This document shows, piece after piece, positions 8,231 to 16,210 of a stretch of DNA of 45,212 bases. The position numbers and the translations under genes are program-made. This DNA comes from Lachnospiraceae bacterium (GTDB taxonomy: Bacteria > Bacillota > Clostridia > Lachnospirales > Lachnospiraceae), in assembly GCA_017623215.1 (NCBI GenBank), contig JAGAPO010000098.1:1-45212 (forward strand). The letters are read 5' to 3'. The notes under the pieces were generated by a model, which worked only from the letters and a program-made list of their open reading frames with translations, was not told the DNA's origin and ran no database searches. How positions within the stretch are numbered: the first letter of the stretch is position 1; each line of letters begins with the position of its first letter.

Positions 8231-9145
8231 ATGAGCTGGACAAGCAGCAATTATAAATATTCTGTAACAGTAAAAAACAATGACCTGCTGCGTGCGTCAT
8301 TTAACGAGCTGACGAGGCAGACCTTTGGCTTTGATTTTGTCGATTGGTACGAGTCAGGGCACTGGGGAGAGATGTATATTCCGCATTCGGTAGTGGACGG
8401 TGAGAAAGTAGTCTCGAATGTCTCGGTCAATTTGATGCAGTTTGATATGGGCGGCGTAAAAAAGAACTATATACAGCTTGGAACCGTCATGACTGATACA
8501 GAGTATCGGGAACAGGGATGGAACCGCAGAATTATGGAGCGGATTTTGAAAGAGTACGAAGGTAAGGCGGATGGTATCTACCTGTTTGGAAATGACAGTG
8601 TGCTGAACTATTATCCCAGGTTCGGATTCCGGCCTTCCAAAGAATACGAGTATTATATGCCCTGGAATTACGGAGAGAATATCGTTCCGTATGTGATTGA
8701 AAAAGTGGATATGTCGCAGGAGGAGCAGAGTGAGCGGCTCTATGATGTAATAAGGAATTATTCCGGGGACCCGGCTGTGCGCAATCAAAATGATGCAATG
8801 TGTATGAGCGATAATCTTGGATTGTATCAGTTCTGGATGGCCGCAGGATTCGGGGAAAGTATTTATTATCTGCCGGAGACTGGAACATATGCTTCCGCTG
8901 ACGCGGAAGAAGGGGTGCTGCGACTTCACCAGATTTTTGGGAAAGCGAGGGTGGATATTGCCCGACTTGCAAAAGCATTTGGAGAGGCTGTGAAGGAAGT
9001 GGTGCTGGAATATACGCCGGTGCACAAAGCGGAATTTTTAGTAAGAGAGCATAGGGAGGACGATTGTACGCTGTTCCTTTTGGGAGAAGATTTGGAACGC
9101 ATCGAAAAGGAAAAGCTGAGGTTCCCGGTCCTGTCCCATGCCTGA
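8231..9145 (+). CDS. GNAT-family N-acetyltransferase
   Basis: A 304-residue protein whose first 150 residues form a GNAT domain. A beta-strand with GTVMTDTEYREQGWNRRIM is the acetyl-CoA binding motif A, ending in a helix, and it is followed by NYYPRFGFRPSKEYEYY, the usual motif B. The C-terminal half resembles the second domain of two-domain GNAT proteins that acetylate small molecules, but I see no substrate-defining motif. GAAAGGTAAGG precedes ATG 8231. It is the last gene of a same-strand run before a bidirectional-looking terminator. Confidence 0.8.
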   Translation: MSWTSSNYKYSVTVKNNDLLRASFNELTRQTFGFDFVDWYESGHWGEMYIPHSVVDGEKVVSNVSVNLMQFDMGGVKKNYIQLGTVMTDTEYREQGWNRRIMERILKEYEGKADGIYLFGNDSVLNYYPRFGFRPSKEYEYYMPWNYGENIVPYVIEKVDMSQEEQSERLYDVIRNYSGDPAVRNQNDAMCMSDNLGLYQFWMAAGFGESIYYLPETGTYASADAEEGVLRLHQIFGKARVDIARLAKAFGEAVKEVVLEYTPVHKAEFLVREHREDDCTLFLLGEDLERIEKEKLRFPVLSHA

Positions 9146-9203
9146 CAGGCTGACGGGCTGCTTAGGATGGATGCGGCTGCTCAAAGAGCGACGGATCAAA
9201 AAC

Positions 9204-9238
9204 GGACTGCCAAAAAGGAACTGCCAAAAAGGGACTGC
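9204..9238. repeat. Short imperfect tandem repeat
   Basis: Two and a half copies of a 13-14 base unit (GGACTGCCAAAAA, then GGAACTGCCAAAAA, then GGGACTGC) lie just after the GNAT stop codon. A second small duplication, AAGGAAGAAT twice, follows at 9261-9280. Probably slippage products. Confidence 0.6.
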
Positions 9239-9283
9239 TTTTGCAGGAGAGCTCATCTATAAGGAAGAATAAGGAAGAATTTG

Positions 9284-9330
9284 ACACGGGGATTCAAGCA
9301 TTGGCTGAATCCCCGTGTTATTATTTCTTT
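9284..9330. terminator. Rho-independent terminator between convergent genes
   Basis: A perfect 13-bp stem (9284-9296 with 9306-9318, ACACGGGGATTCA and its complement) with a 9-base loop is followed by TATTATTTCTTT on the plus strand. It serves the GNAT gene. On the minus strand the same stem can stop transcripts of the CE15-like gene, with a weaker T-run. The downstream T-run overlaps the esterase stop region. Confidence 0.85.
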
Positions 9331-10403
9331 AAAAATTCAATATACTTCATCCAGTCTTCTCTGGAAAGGTAATGAATGCCTTCGCGAAGGTGATAAGCAA
9401 CCGAGCCATCGGTATACTGATCGCCAGGCTGCGGCAGATAGGGCTTTGCAAGGAATCCCTTACATCCCAACAGTTCCCAGGCGGGAGAAGCGGCGGCAAG
9501 ACTCAGGTATTCGGAGTAACCGTCCGCCCAGGAATCGCGCAGAGCGCTTCCGGCATAAAGCTTGCGGGGCGCAATTGCAGCAGCAAGAAAATGCTGGTCA
9601 AAGGGAGTGCTTTCGGACGCTTCCACCGATACCGAGATCGTCTGCATATTCTCGCAGAACCAGTACGGGAATACGGATGCGATTCTGGGGAACTTTTCAC
9701 CCACCTTGCCGCGGGTCAGCGCGATTCCGGAACAGCCCGAATTATTCGAAAATGCGTGAGTGAATCGGGTATCGTTGGCAGCGGCCCAGGCAGCAGTCTT
9801 TCCAAGGCGGGAATGGCCGATTACACCGATTCGGGTTCGGTCAACAAAAGGCCGGTCAATGACCGCGTCAAGCAGTCGGGAGGCCGCAAAGGCCCACATT
9901 CCGATTTTACCCCACTGATTCGGTTCGCGGACACCGTCCTTGATATAGTGGGGAGCGATTCCTTCCTGGTAATTGTCTTCGCGGTCAGCGGCAACATCCT
10001 GGTAGAGGAAGCTTGCAACGGCAATTCCTTTCCCGAGAATCTCTTCGAGGGGATAGAACTCGTCATATCGAAATGCGATGTAGACCATGAGCGGCAATGT
10101 CTCGCCTTCGGCATGGACGGGTACCGTTAAGCAGGCGGGAAAGGTGAACCGTTCGCCGAACGGAGTCGGGAAGGTGACGATAAGGTCGTATCGGGCCGCA
10201 TTCCCGGCGGCAACCGATTTTTCGGAAACGATTTGAGAAGTGACGCTTCCGGTGAATGCAGGCATGTGTCCGTATTGATGCTCGGCGAGCACATCAATCA
10301 GTTCGAGACGGCGGCGCTCCCAGGTCTCGGCCGTAACCGGCGTGCCGTCGTTGTGAAGCAGAAGTTCCGGGAGATTGCGCTGTTCCAGCAATTCTGTTAT
10401 CAT
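9321..10403 (-). CDS. CE15-like glucuronoyl esterase / alpha-beta hydrolase
   Basis: A 360-residue alpha/beta hydrolase with the bacterial CE15 pattern: GVIGHSRLGKTAAW carries the nucleophile Ser (residue 198) within GHSRLGK, followed by NNSGCSG. A C-terminal GIHYLSREDW gives the catalytic His (about 344). CE15 enzymes cut the ester bond between lignin alcohols and glucuronic acid on xylan. No signal peptide is seen, so this copy probably acts on imported oligosaccharides; the related acetyl-xylan esterase group is an alternative. ATG 10403 has GGAGGAGG nine bases upstream on the minus strand. It is a single-gene unit with its own promoter, divergent from the fructose operon. Confidence 0.8.
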   Translation of the reverse strand: MITELLEQRNLPELLLHNDGTPVTAETWERRRLELIDVLAEHQYGHMPAFTGSVTSQIVSEKSVAAGNAARYDLIVTFPTPFGERFTFPACLTVPVHAEGETLPLMVYIAFRYDEFYPLEEILGKGIAVASFLYQDVAADREDNYQEGIAPHYIKDGVREPNQWGKIGMWAFAASRLLDAVIDRPFVDRTRIGVIGHSRLGKTAAWAAANDTRFTHAFSNNSGCSGIALTRGKVGEKFPRIASVFPYWFCENMQTISVSVEASESTPFDQHFLAAAIAPRKLYAGSALRDSWADGYSEYLSLAAASPAWELLGCKGFLAKPYLPQPGDQYTDGSVAYHLREGIHYLSREDWMKYIEFLKK

Positions 10404-10461
10404 GATCCTCCTCCTTAATTATATGTAAGAAATATTGTATGAACCGTTGTTTGGTGCTTAT

Positions 10462-10490
10462 AGTATACCACCGAAAAGGATATACTTCAA
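10462..10490 (-). promoter_or_regulatory. Sigma-A promoter for the CE15-like gene
   Basis: Read on the minus strand: TTGAAG (10490-10485), 17-base spacer, TATACT (10467-10462). It lies about 60 bases upstream of the start codon. Confidence 0.7.
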
Positions 10491-10800
10491 TTACAGGATT
10501 GGGGAAATAGCAGTTTTTTAGGATATTTTTCGTAGGATTCTTCGATGAGTTGATTGAGAAACAATCAAAATCGGTCATAGCGAAGAGGAAAAGCAGGCGC
10601 CGTTCAAATGAAATCCGTACAGGATCCTTACTGAACGAACCGATCTGTAGGAAAAAGAGAGAAAATTGCAAGAGTTTATGAGAACTTGAATGGTGAATAA
10701 TGGGATAAAAGCAGAAAAGAATCAATCAAAAACATTCATAATAAATCAAAATTATACAACATAGATAAAAACAGAAAAGGAATTTTGTGAATTATATTGA
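10491..10800. other. AT-rich divergent intergenic region
   Basis: About 310 bases between the two divergent promoters. It becomes very A/T-rich toward 10740-10800 with scattered ATCAA motifs. I see no gene, clear operator dyad or RNA. Binding sites for a fructose regulator could lie here, but none can be named. Confidence 0.4.
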
Positions 10801-10829
10801 TTGATTTTGAATGAAAATGATTATATAAT
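10801..10829 (+). promoter_or_regulatory. Sigma-A promoter for the fructose PTS operon
   Basis: TTGATT (10801-10806), 17-base spacer, perfect TATAAT (10824-10829). It lies 111 bases before fruK, inside an A/T-rich tract that could act as an UP element. Confidence 0.72.
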
Positions 10830-10940
10830 AGCCAACAGAGAATACGAAAGAGGAAGCTCGTGAAGAAGGAAAGGATTTTTCACGGGAAAGCTGTGACTGG
10901 GGCCGGAGTGCGGTCGGTCAGCGGAAATGGAGGGATTTCT

Positions 10941-11864
10941 ATGATTTACACAGTAACGTTCAATCCGTCGCTGGATTATATCGTTCCTGTAGACGGGTTT
11001 AAATTGGGGCTTACCAACCGGACGAGTTCGGAGTTGATTCTTCCGGGAGGAAAGGGAATTAATGTCTCAACGGTTCTGAAGAATCTTGGTCTGGACACCA
11101 CAGCGCTTGGATTTATCGCCGGATTTACCGGGGATGAGATTCGAAAAGAGGTGGAGGCGCTTGGAGTGAAGGCGGATTTCATTCGGATTGAGAATGGAAT
11201 ATCCCGGATTAATCTGAAGCTGAAGTCGATCGACGGAACGGAGATCAACGGGCAGGGGCCGGATATCAGTGCGGCGAAGAGAGAAGAACTGTTGGAGAAG
11301 CTGAATGAGCTGAGGGCAGGGGATGTTCTGGTGCTTGCGGGAAGTATACCGGCAACAATGCCGCGGGATAGTTATCAGAATATCATGAGGAGACTTGCGG
11401 GGCGCGGGATTCTGATTGCGGTCGACGCGACGAAGGATTTGCTGACAAATGTGCTTGTGGATCAGCCATTTTTGATTAAACCGAATAATCATGAGCTGGG
11501 AGAGATCTTCGGAGTAGAGCTGAAGACCAGAGAAGAGGTGGTTCCCTACGCGGTGAAATTAAGAGAGCGGGGGGCGATCAATGTTCTGGTATCCATGGCA
11601 GGAGAAGGAGCGGTATTAGCCGCTTCAGACGGCAAAGTGTATGAAGCGCCTGCTCCGAAGGGAACGCTGGTGAACGGGGTCGGAGCCGGAGATTCGATGG
11701 TGGCCGGCTTTTTGGCCGGATGGCTGGAAAAGAAGGATTGCAGACATGCGTTCTGTATGGGAATTGCAGCAGGGAGTGCAAGTGCATTTTCCGAGTACCT
11801 TGCGACGAAAGAGGAGATTGACACGGTATATCAGGCGGCGGCAGGCCTGATAAGACAGGTGTGA
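10941..11864 (+). CDS. fruK: 1-phosphofructokinase
   Basis: A 307-residue PfkB-family sugar kinase that phosphorylates fructose-1-phosphate to fructose-1,6-bisphosphate with ATP. Visible motifs are the N-terminal TVTFNPSLDY typical of FruK/LacC/PfkB, GGKGIN (36-41) for substrate binding and NGVGAGDSMVAGF with catalytic Asp 251. ATG 10941 has GGAGGG six bases before it; the open frame further upstream from 10860 has no such site. It is the first gene of an operon with fruA, ptsH and ptsI, which fixes its role as FruK rather than tagatose-6-P kinase. No DeoR/FruR-type regulator gene is adjacent. Confidence 0.94.
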   Translation: MIYTVTFNPSLDYIVPVDGFKLGLTNRTSSELILPGGKGINVSTVLKNLGLDTTALGFIAGFTGDEIRKEVEALGVKADFIRIENGISRINLKLKSIDGTEINGQGPDISAAKREELLEKLNELRAGDVLVLAGSIPATMPRDSYQNIMRRLAGRGILIAVDATKDLLTNVLVDQPFLIKPNNHELGEIFGVELKTREEVVPYAVKLRERGAINVLVSMAGEGAVLAASDGKVYEAPAPKGTLVNGVGAGDSMVAGFLAGWLEKKDCRHAFCMGIAAGSASAFSEYLATKEEIDTVYQAAAGLIRQV

Positions 11865-12017
11865 GTGTACAAAAGAGAGAACGATCCGGTGCGTTGGTTG
11901 GAATGCGAAATCGTACAGGCAGCGGTGAAACGCATTCTGACCGGATTGAAATTGCGGATAAGAGGTAAGAAATCAGAGACGGAACCTACGATCAAAGATG
12001 GAACGATGGAGGGATAT

Positions 12018-13931
12018 ATGAGAATTACAGATTTACTCGACAAAAGAAGTATATCACTGAACGGTACCCCGAAGACGAAGCAGGAAGCGCTGGATCAGCT
12101 CGTGAATTTGATGGCGAGAAGCGGGAAGCTTTCGGATGTGGAGAGCTATCGGAAGCAGGTGTATGCGAGAGAAGAAGAGAGCACGACCGGAATCGGAGAG
12201 GGAATTGCGATTCCGCACGGAAAATGTGACGCGGTAAAGAGGCCGGGACTTGCCGCGATGGTGGTAAGAGACGGAGTTGCATTCGATTCGCTGGATGGAG
12301 AGCCGGTTACCCTGCTGTTCCTGATTGCGGCTCCGAATACGGAGGATAATGTGCATCTGGATGTGTTAAGTAAGCTTTCCGTTCTGATGATGGATGAGGA
12401 GTTCACCAAGGGCCTTCGCGGTGCGAAGAGTGTGAATGAGTTCCTGGAGAGGATTGATAAGGCAGATGAGGAGCAGGCGGATATTGATGAAAGGCTTGCG
12501 GATACCGGCGAACCGACCAAGGACAGAAAGCGGATTCTGGCCGTTACCTCCTGCCCGACCGGAATTGCGCATACTTATATGGCGGCTGAGGGACTTGAGA
12601 AGGCAGCGAAGGCAAAGGGCTGCTTTATTAAGATCGAGACAAGAGGCTCAGGCGGAGCGAAGAATGTACTGACGGATGAGGACATCGCGCAGGCGGACTG
12701 CATTATTGTTGCGGCAGATGCCAAGGTTCCGATGGAGCGTTTTGACGGTAAGCGGGTGATCGAATGCCAGGTGTCCGATGGTATCAGCAAGGCGGATCTG
12801 CTGATGGAGCGGGCATTAAGCAAAGATGCGCCGGTGTACCGGGCCGCGGAAGGAACGAAGCAGGAGAATGCCGGGAAGCAGGGAGGAAGCCTTGGCCATA
12901 AGATTTATATGCAGCTGATGAACGGAGTGTCCCATATGCTTCCCTTCGTCGTAGGCGGAGGAATCCTGATTGCAATTGCCTTTTTAATTGACAGTCTGTG
13001 CGTGGATATGAATGCGCTGTCGATAGAGGAAAGAGCGAACTTCGGTACGATTACTCCGGCAGCCGCGATGTTTAAGTCGATTGGCGGTGTGGCATTTGGA
13101 TTCATGCTTCCGGTGCTGGCCGGTTTTATCGCGATGGCGATTGGCGACAGACCCGCGCTTGCGCTTGGATTTGTAGGCGGTATGATTGCGTCACAGGGCA
13201 AATCCGGCTTCCTTGGCGCCTTGGCGGCGGGATTTGCGGCCGGTTATGTGATTGTATTATTAAAGAAGCTTTGTGATAAGCTGCCGGAAGCGATTGAGAA
13301 GATTGCCCCGGTACTGATATATCCGGTTGTCGGAATCCTGGTGATGGGTCTTGCGATGAACTTCGTGGTAGAGCCGGTTATGGGCGGAATCAATACGGCT
13401 CTGAATAACGGCTTGACGAGTATGGGCAGCTCAAGTAAAATTATATTAGGAATTGTGCTGGGAGCCATGATGGCGACCGATATGGGCGGTCCGTTCAACA
13501 AAGCGGCGTATGTATTCGGAACTGCGGCGATCGCAGCCGGCAATTATGATATTATGGCAGCGGTTATGGTCGGCGATATGACGCCTCCCTGTGCGATCGC
13601 GCTTGCAACTCTGCTGTTTAAGAACCGGTTTACTAAGGAGCAGAGAGAGGCGGGGCCGACGAACTTTATTATGGGGCTTGCGTTCATTACGGAGGGAGCG
13701 ATTCCGTTCGCGGCATCGGATCCGCTTCGTGTGATTCCGGCCTGCATGATTGGGTCGGGACTGGCCGGGGCGCTCAGCATGGCGTTCCGCTGTACGTTAA
13801 TGGCGCCTCACGGCGGAATCTTTGTATTTCCGGTGGTTGGCAGTCCGCTCGGATATGTGATCGCGCTGACTGCGGGAACGGTTGTGACTGCGGTGCTGCT
13901 TGGATTATTTAAGAAGAAAATTGCGGAATAG
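12018..13931 (+). CDS. fruA: Fructose PTS transporter EIIABC
   Basis: A 637-residue fused permease that imports fructose and phosphorylates it at C1. Domain order is EIIA (about 1-145, phospho-His 67 in GEGIAIPHGK), EIIB (about 172-270, phospho-Cys 179 in AVTSCPTGIAHTYMAAEGL) and EIIC (about 295-637) with many hydrophobic segments, including GFMLPVLAGFIAMAIGDRPA and ATDMGGPFNKAAY. Length and order match the standard Gram-positive FruA. ATG 12018 follows GGAGGG, though with only four bases between; ATG 12006 is an alternative. The frame is also open back to a GTG right after the fruK stop, which has no ribosome site. The 153-base gap after fruK shows no terminator. Confidence 0.95.
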   Translation: MRITDLLDKRSISLNGTPKTKQEALDQLVNLMARSGKLSDVESYRKQVYAREEESTTGIGEGIAIPHGKCDAVKRPGLAAMVVRDGVAFDSLDGEPVTLLFLIAAPNTEDNVHLDVLSKLSVLMMDEEFTKGLRGAKSVNEFLERIDKADEEQADIDERLADTGEPTKDRKRILAVTSCPTGIAHTYMAAEGLEKAAKAKGCFIKIETRGSGGAKNVLTDEDIAQADCIIVAADAKVPMERFDGKRVIECQVSDGISKADLLMERALSKDAPVYRAAEGTKQENAGKQGGSLGHKIYMQLMNGVSHMLPFVVGGGILIAIAFLIDSLCVDMNALSIEERANFGTITPAAAMFKSIGGVAFGFMLPVLAGFIAMAIGDRPALALGFVGGMIASQGKSGFLGALAAGFAAGYVIVLLKKLCDKLPEAIEKIAPVLIYPVVGILVMGLAMNFVVEPVMGGINTALNNGLTSMGSSSKIILGIVLGAMMATDMGGPFNKAAYVFGTAAIAAGNYDIMAAVMVGDMTPPCAIALATLLFKNRFTKEQREAGPTNFIMGLAFITEGAIPFAASDPLRVIPACMIGSGLAGALSMAFRCTLMAPHGGIFVFPVVGSPLGYVIALTAGTVVTAVLLGLFKKKIAE

Positions 13932-13951
13932 GAGAAAAGGAGAAGCTTATT

Positions 13952-14209
13952 ATGAGAGAGTTCAAGTATACAATTACCGATCCGGAAGGAATCCACGCAC
14001 GTCCTGCAGGGGAGCTTGTGAAGGCGGCGAAGGCGTTTACCTGTACGATTAAGCTAATGAAGGACGGGAAAGCCGGGGATTGCAAGAAGATTTTTGGAAT
14101 TATGGGGCTCGCGGTTAAAAAGGGCAATGAGGTTACGATGACATTTGAAGGTGCGGATGAGGATGCGGCGTGTGAAGCGCTTGCGAAGTTCATGAAGGAA
14201 ACGTTATAA
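13952..14209 (+). CDS. ptsH: HPr phosphocarrier protein with Lys at position 46
   Basis: An 85-residue HPr that carries phosphate from EI to EIIA. The active-site His15 is present in EGIHARPAG. By ungapped alignment with Bacillus HPr the regulatory Ser46 (in KSIMGVM) is replaced: the sequence here is CKKIFGIMGLA, with Lys at 46. HPr kinase/phosphorylase therefore could not modify this copy, and it should not act as the Ser-phosphorylated CcpA co-regulator. It lies 20 bases after fruA and before ptsI, so it is probably dedicated to sugar transport. Another HPr with Ser46 might exist elsewhere. GGAGAAAAGGAG precedes ATG 13952. Confidence 0.93.
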   Translation: MREFKYTITDPEGIHARPAGELVKAAKAFTCTIKLMKDGKAGDCKKIFGIMGLAVKKGNEVTMTFEGADEDAACEALAKFMKETL

Positions 14210-14248
14210 GACCGGAAGGATAGTCCGACCGGCTTTGACGGGCTACTG

Positions 14249-14275
14249 CAAACGGGTAAGACAGCAGCCCGTTTG
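14249..14275 (+). other. Intercistronic hairpin between ptsH and ptsI
   Basis: CAAACGGG (14249-14256) pairs perfectly with CCCGTTTG (14268-14275) around an 11-base loop, in the 85-base gap between ptsH and ptsI. No T-run follows. It may set the ratio of the two proteins by protecting or slowing the transcript. Confidence 0.5.
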
Positions 14276-14294
14276 GCAAAGAAAGGGGAACCGT

Positions 14295-15941
14295 ATGCAG
14301 GTGTATCGTGGAAAAAGCGTATTTGGAGGAATTGCAGTCGGAACAATCAGCGTGTACAGCCGGGAAGAGCAGCAGGTGAAGCGCGTGAAGACAGAGGATA
14401 CGGCTGCGGAGCTTGCCCGTTATGCGAATGCGAATGAGACGGCGATTGCGCAGCTTGCAGCGTTATACGAGAAGGCTGTGAAGGAGGTCGGGGAATCGGG
14501 CGCAGCGATTTTTGAGATTCATCAGATGATGCTTGAAGATGAGGATTATAAGGAGTCTGTGGAGAATATGATCCGTACGCAGCAGGTAAATGCGGAGTAC
14601 GCGGTTGCAGTGACCGGAGATAATTTTGCGCAGATGTTCGCTTCAATGGATGATGATTATATGAAAGCGCGAGCGGCGGATGTGAAGGATATTTCAGAAC
14701 GGCTGATTTCAGTGCTGAACGGAAGGGGCGCACAGGCGGTGAATACAAAAGAGCCGGTAATTATTGTGGCGGATGATCTGGCGCCGTCCGAGACGGTTCA
14801 GATGGATAAGGATATGGTGCTTTCTTTTGTGACCGTTCACGGTTCCGCGAATTCCCATACCGCGATTCTTGCGAGAACCATGGAGATTCCGGCGCTGATC
14901 GGAACCGATATTCCCCTGGATGAAAGCGTGGACGGAAAGTTCGCGGTTGTGGACGGAATGAACGGCTGCATCTATGTGGAACCGGATGAGCAGACTCTGA
15001 AGGAGCTTAAGGATAAGCAGAAGGAAGAGCGGGAGAAGAAGGAACTGCTGCTTTCCCTGAAGGGAAAAGAGAACGTAACGCTCGACGGAAGGCAGATTAT
15101 GCTCTATGCAAATATCGGAAATGTCAAGGATTTGGCGACGGTATTGCAGAATGACGCGGGCGGAATCGGGCTGTTCCGAAGTGAATTCCTGTATCTGGAG
15201 AAAGAGGAGTATCCGACCGAGGAAGAGCAGTTCGCAGTCTATAAGACCGTTGCCGAGACGATGGCGGGCAAACGGGTTATCATCCGGACGCTCGATATCG
15301 GCGCGGATAAGCAGTGCGGGTATTTCAAGCTGGAACGCGAGGAGAATCCGGCGCTCGGCTTGCGGGCGATTCGTATCTGCCTTGCGAGGCCGGAGGTATT
15401 CAAGACGCAGCTTCGTGCGCTGTTCCGTGCGAGCGCGTACGGCAATCTTGCGATTATGTATCCGATGATCGCAAATCTCTGGGAGATAACGAGAATTAAG
15501 GAGATTGCACAGGAGGTAAAGGCGGAGCTTGCTTCGCAGGGAATCGCATACGGCAATCCGGCCCAGGGAATTATGATTGAGACTCCGGCCGCAGTTATGA
15601 TAAGTGAGGAGCTTGCAAAAGAGGTCGATTTCTTCAGTATCGGAACCAACGATCTGACGCAGTATACGCTTGCGGTTGACCGGCAGAATCCGAAGCTGGA
15701 AGAGTTCTATGACGCGCATCATCCGGCGGTGCTTCGCATGATCCGGATGGTTGTGGACAATGCGCATAAGGCTGGCATCTGGGCCGGAATCTGTGGGGAA
15801 CTCGGCGGGGATATTACACTGACGCAGAGCTTCCTGGAAATGGGTGTGGATGAATTGTCCGTGTCGCCAGGAAGGATTCTTCCGATTCGTAAGATTATCC
15901 GTGAAACCGACTGCAGGAAGGAATCAGAGAAAAGTAATTGA
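14295..15941 (+). CDS. ptsI: PTS enzyme I (PEP-protein phosphotransferase)
   Basis: A 548-residue enzyme I that moves phosphate from PEP to HPr. The N-terminal half holds the HPr-binding helices and the phospho-histidine motif HGSANSHTAILART (His188). The PEP-binding C-terminal barrel shows GIGLFRSEFLY, RTLDIGADK, IGTNDLTQYTLAVDR and CGELGGD. The usual last motif is CGEMAGD, so Met-Ala are Leu-Gly here. It is slightly shorter than the common 570 residues. ATG 14295 has GAAAGGGG just upstream. Its location in the fructose operon, not in a separate ptsHI operon, suggests either that this is the only EI or that the fructose system has its own phosphorelay. Confidence 0.94.
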   Translation: MQVYRGKSVFGGIAVGTISVYSREEQQVKRVKTEDTAAELARYANANETAIAQLAALYEKAVKEVGESGAAIFEIHQMMLEDEDYKESVENMIRTQQVNAEYAVAVTGDNFAQMFASMDDDYMKARAADVKDISERLISVLNGRGAQAVNTKEPVIIVADDLAPSETVQMDKDMVLSFVTVHGSANSHTAILARTMEIPALIGTDIPLDESVDGKFAVVDGMNGCIYVEPDEQTLKELKDKQKEEREKKELLLSLKGKENVTLDGRQIMLYANIGNVKDLATVLQNDAGGIGLFRSEFLYLEKEEYPTEEEQFAVYKTVAETMAGKRVIIRTLDIGADKQCGYFKLEREENPALGLRAIRICLARPEVFKTQLRALFRASAYGNLAIMYPMIANLWEITRIKEIAQEVKAELASQGIAYGNPAQGIMIETPAAVMISEELAKEVDFFSIGTNDLTQYTLAVDRQNPKLEEFYDAHHPAVLRMIRMVVDNAHKAGIWAGICGELGGDITLTQSFLEMGVDELSVSPGRILPIRKIIRETDCRKESEKSN

Positions 15942-15966
15942 AAATAAATGCGGATTCGTGTATGAT
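15938..15966 (+). promoter_or_regulatory. Candidate promoter overlapping the ptsI stop
   Basis: TTGAAA (15938-15943) overlaps the ptsI TGA; a 17-base spacer leads to TATGAT (15961-15966). A second TATAAT at 15974-15979 lacks a good -35. It would start a leader of about 235 bases before the phosphohexomutase gene. Confidence 0.55.
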
Positions 15967-16007
15967 ATTACTATATAATAGATACAAAGCGGCTATTATA
16001 CCAGCGC

Positions 16008-16130
16008 CGCGCCGGGGATGACGGAAGGGAGTCCAATGACCAAACCGGCGCGTGTGCGTCCGCCGGCGGCTGCCATGGCCGCTAAGCGGCCATGGCAGAA
16101 TAGAGGAACAGGGCGCGAAGGGGCCCTGTT
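16008..16130 (+). promoter_or_regulatory. GC-rich structured leader with competing hairpins
   Basis: CCGGCG at 16045-16050 can pair in two exclusive ways: upstream with CGCGCCGG (16008-16015, pairing to 16045-16052) or downstream with CGCCGG (16061-16066). A perfect 13-bp hairpin follows (16070-16082 with 16086-16098, 3-base loop), then an 8-bp hairpin (16107-16114 with 16123-16130). A further GCCGC/GCGGC hairpin (16182-16186 with 16191-16195) sits right before the ribosome site of the next gene. No known riboswitch class is recognised. The region is far richer in GC than its surroundings. Confidence 0.55.
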
Positions 16131-16210
16131 GTCTGCTGCTATGACCAGGCTTGCGAGAAAGGATATGTGACTACAATATGGGCCGCCGCAGCGGCAGAAG
16201 GAGAGAATGC

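Noticed and set aside
10491..10800. A riboswitch or operator for fructose control before fruK
   Set aside because: No stable stem or clear dyad is found; only scattered ATCAA motifs in A/T-rich DNA.
11865..12017. Open frame joining the end of fruK to fruA, starting with GTG
   Set aside because: The extension has no homology to EIIA and no ribosome site, while ATG 12018 gives the standard FruA start.
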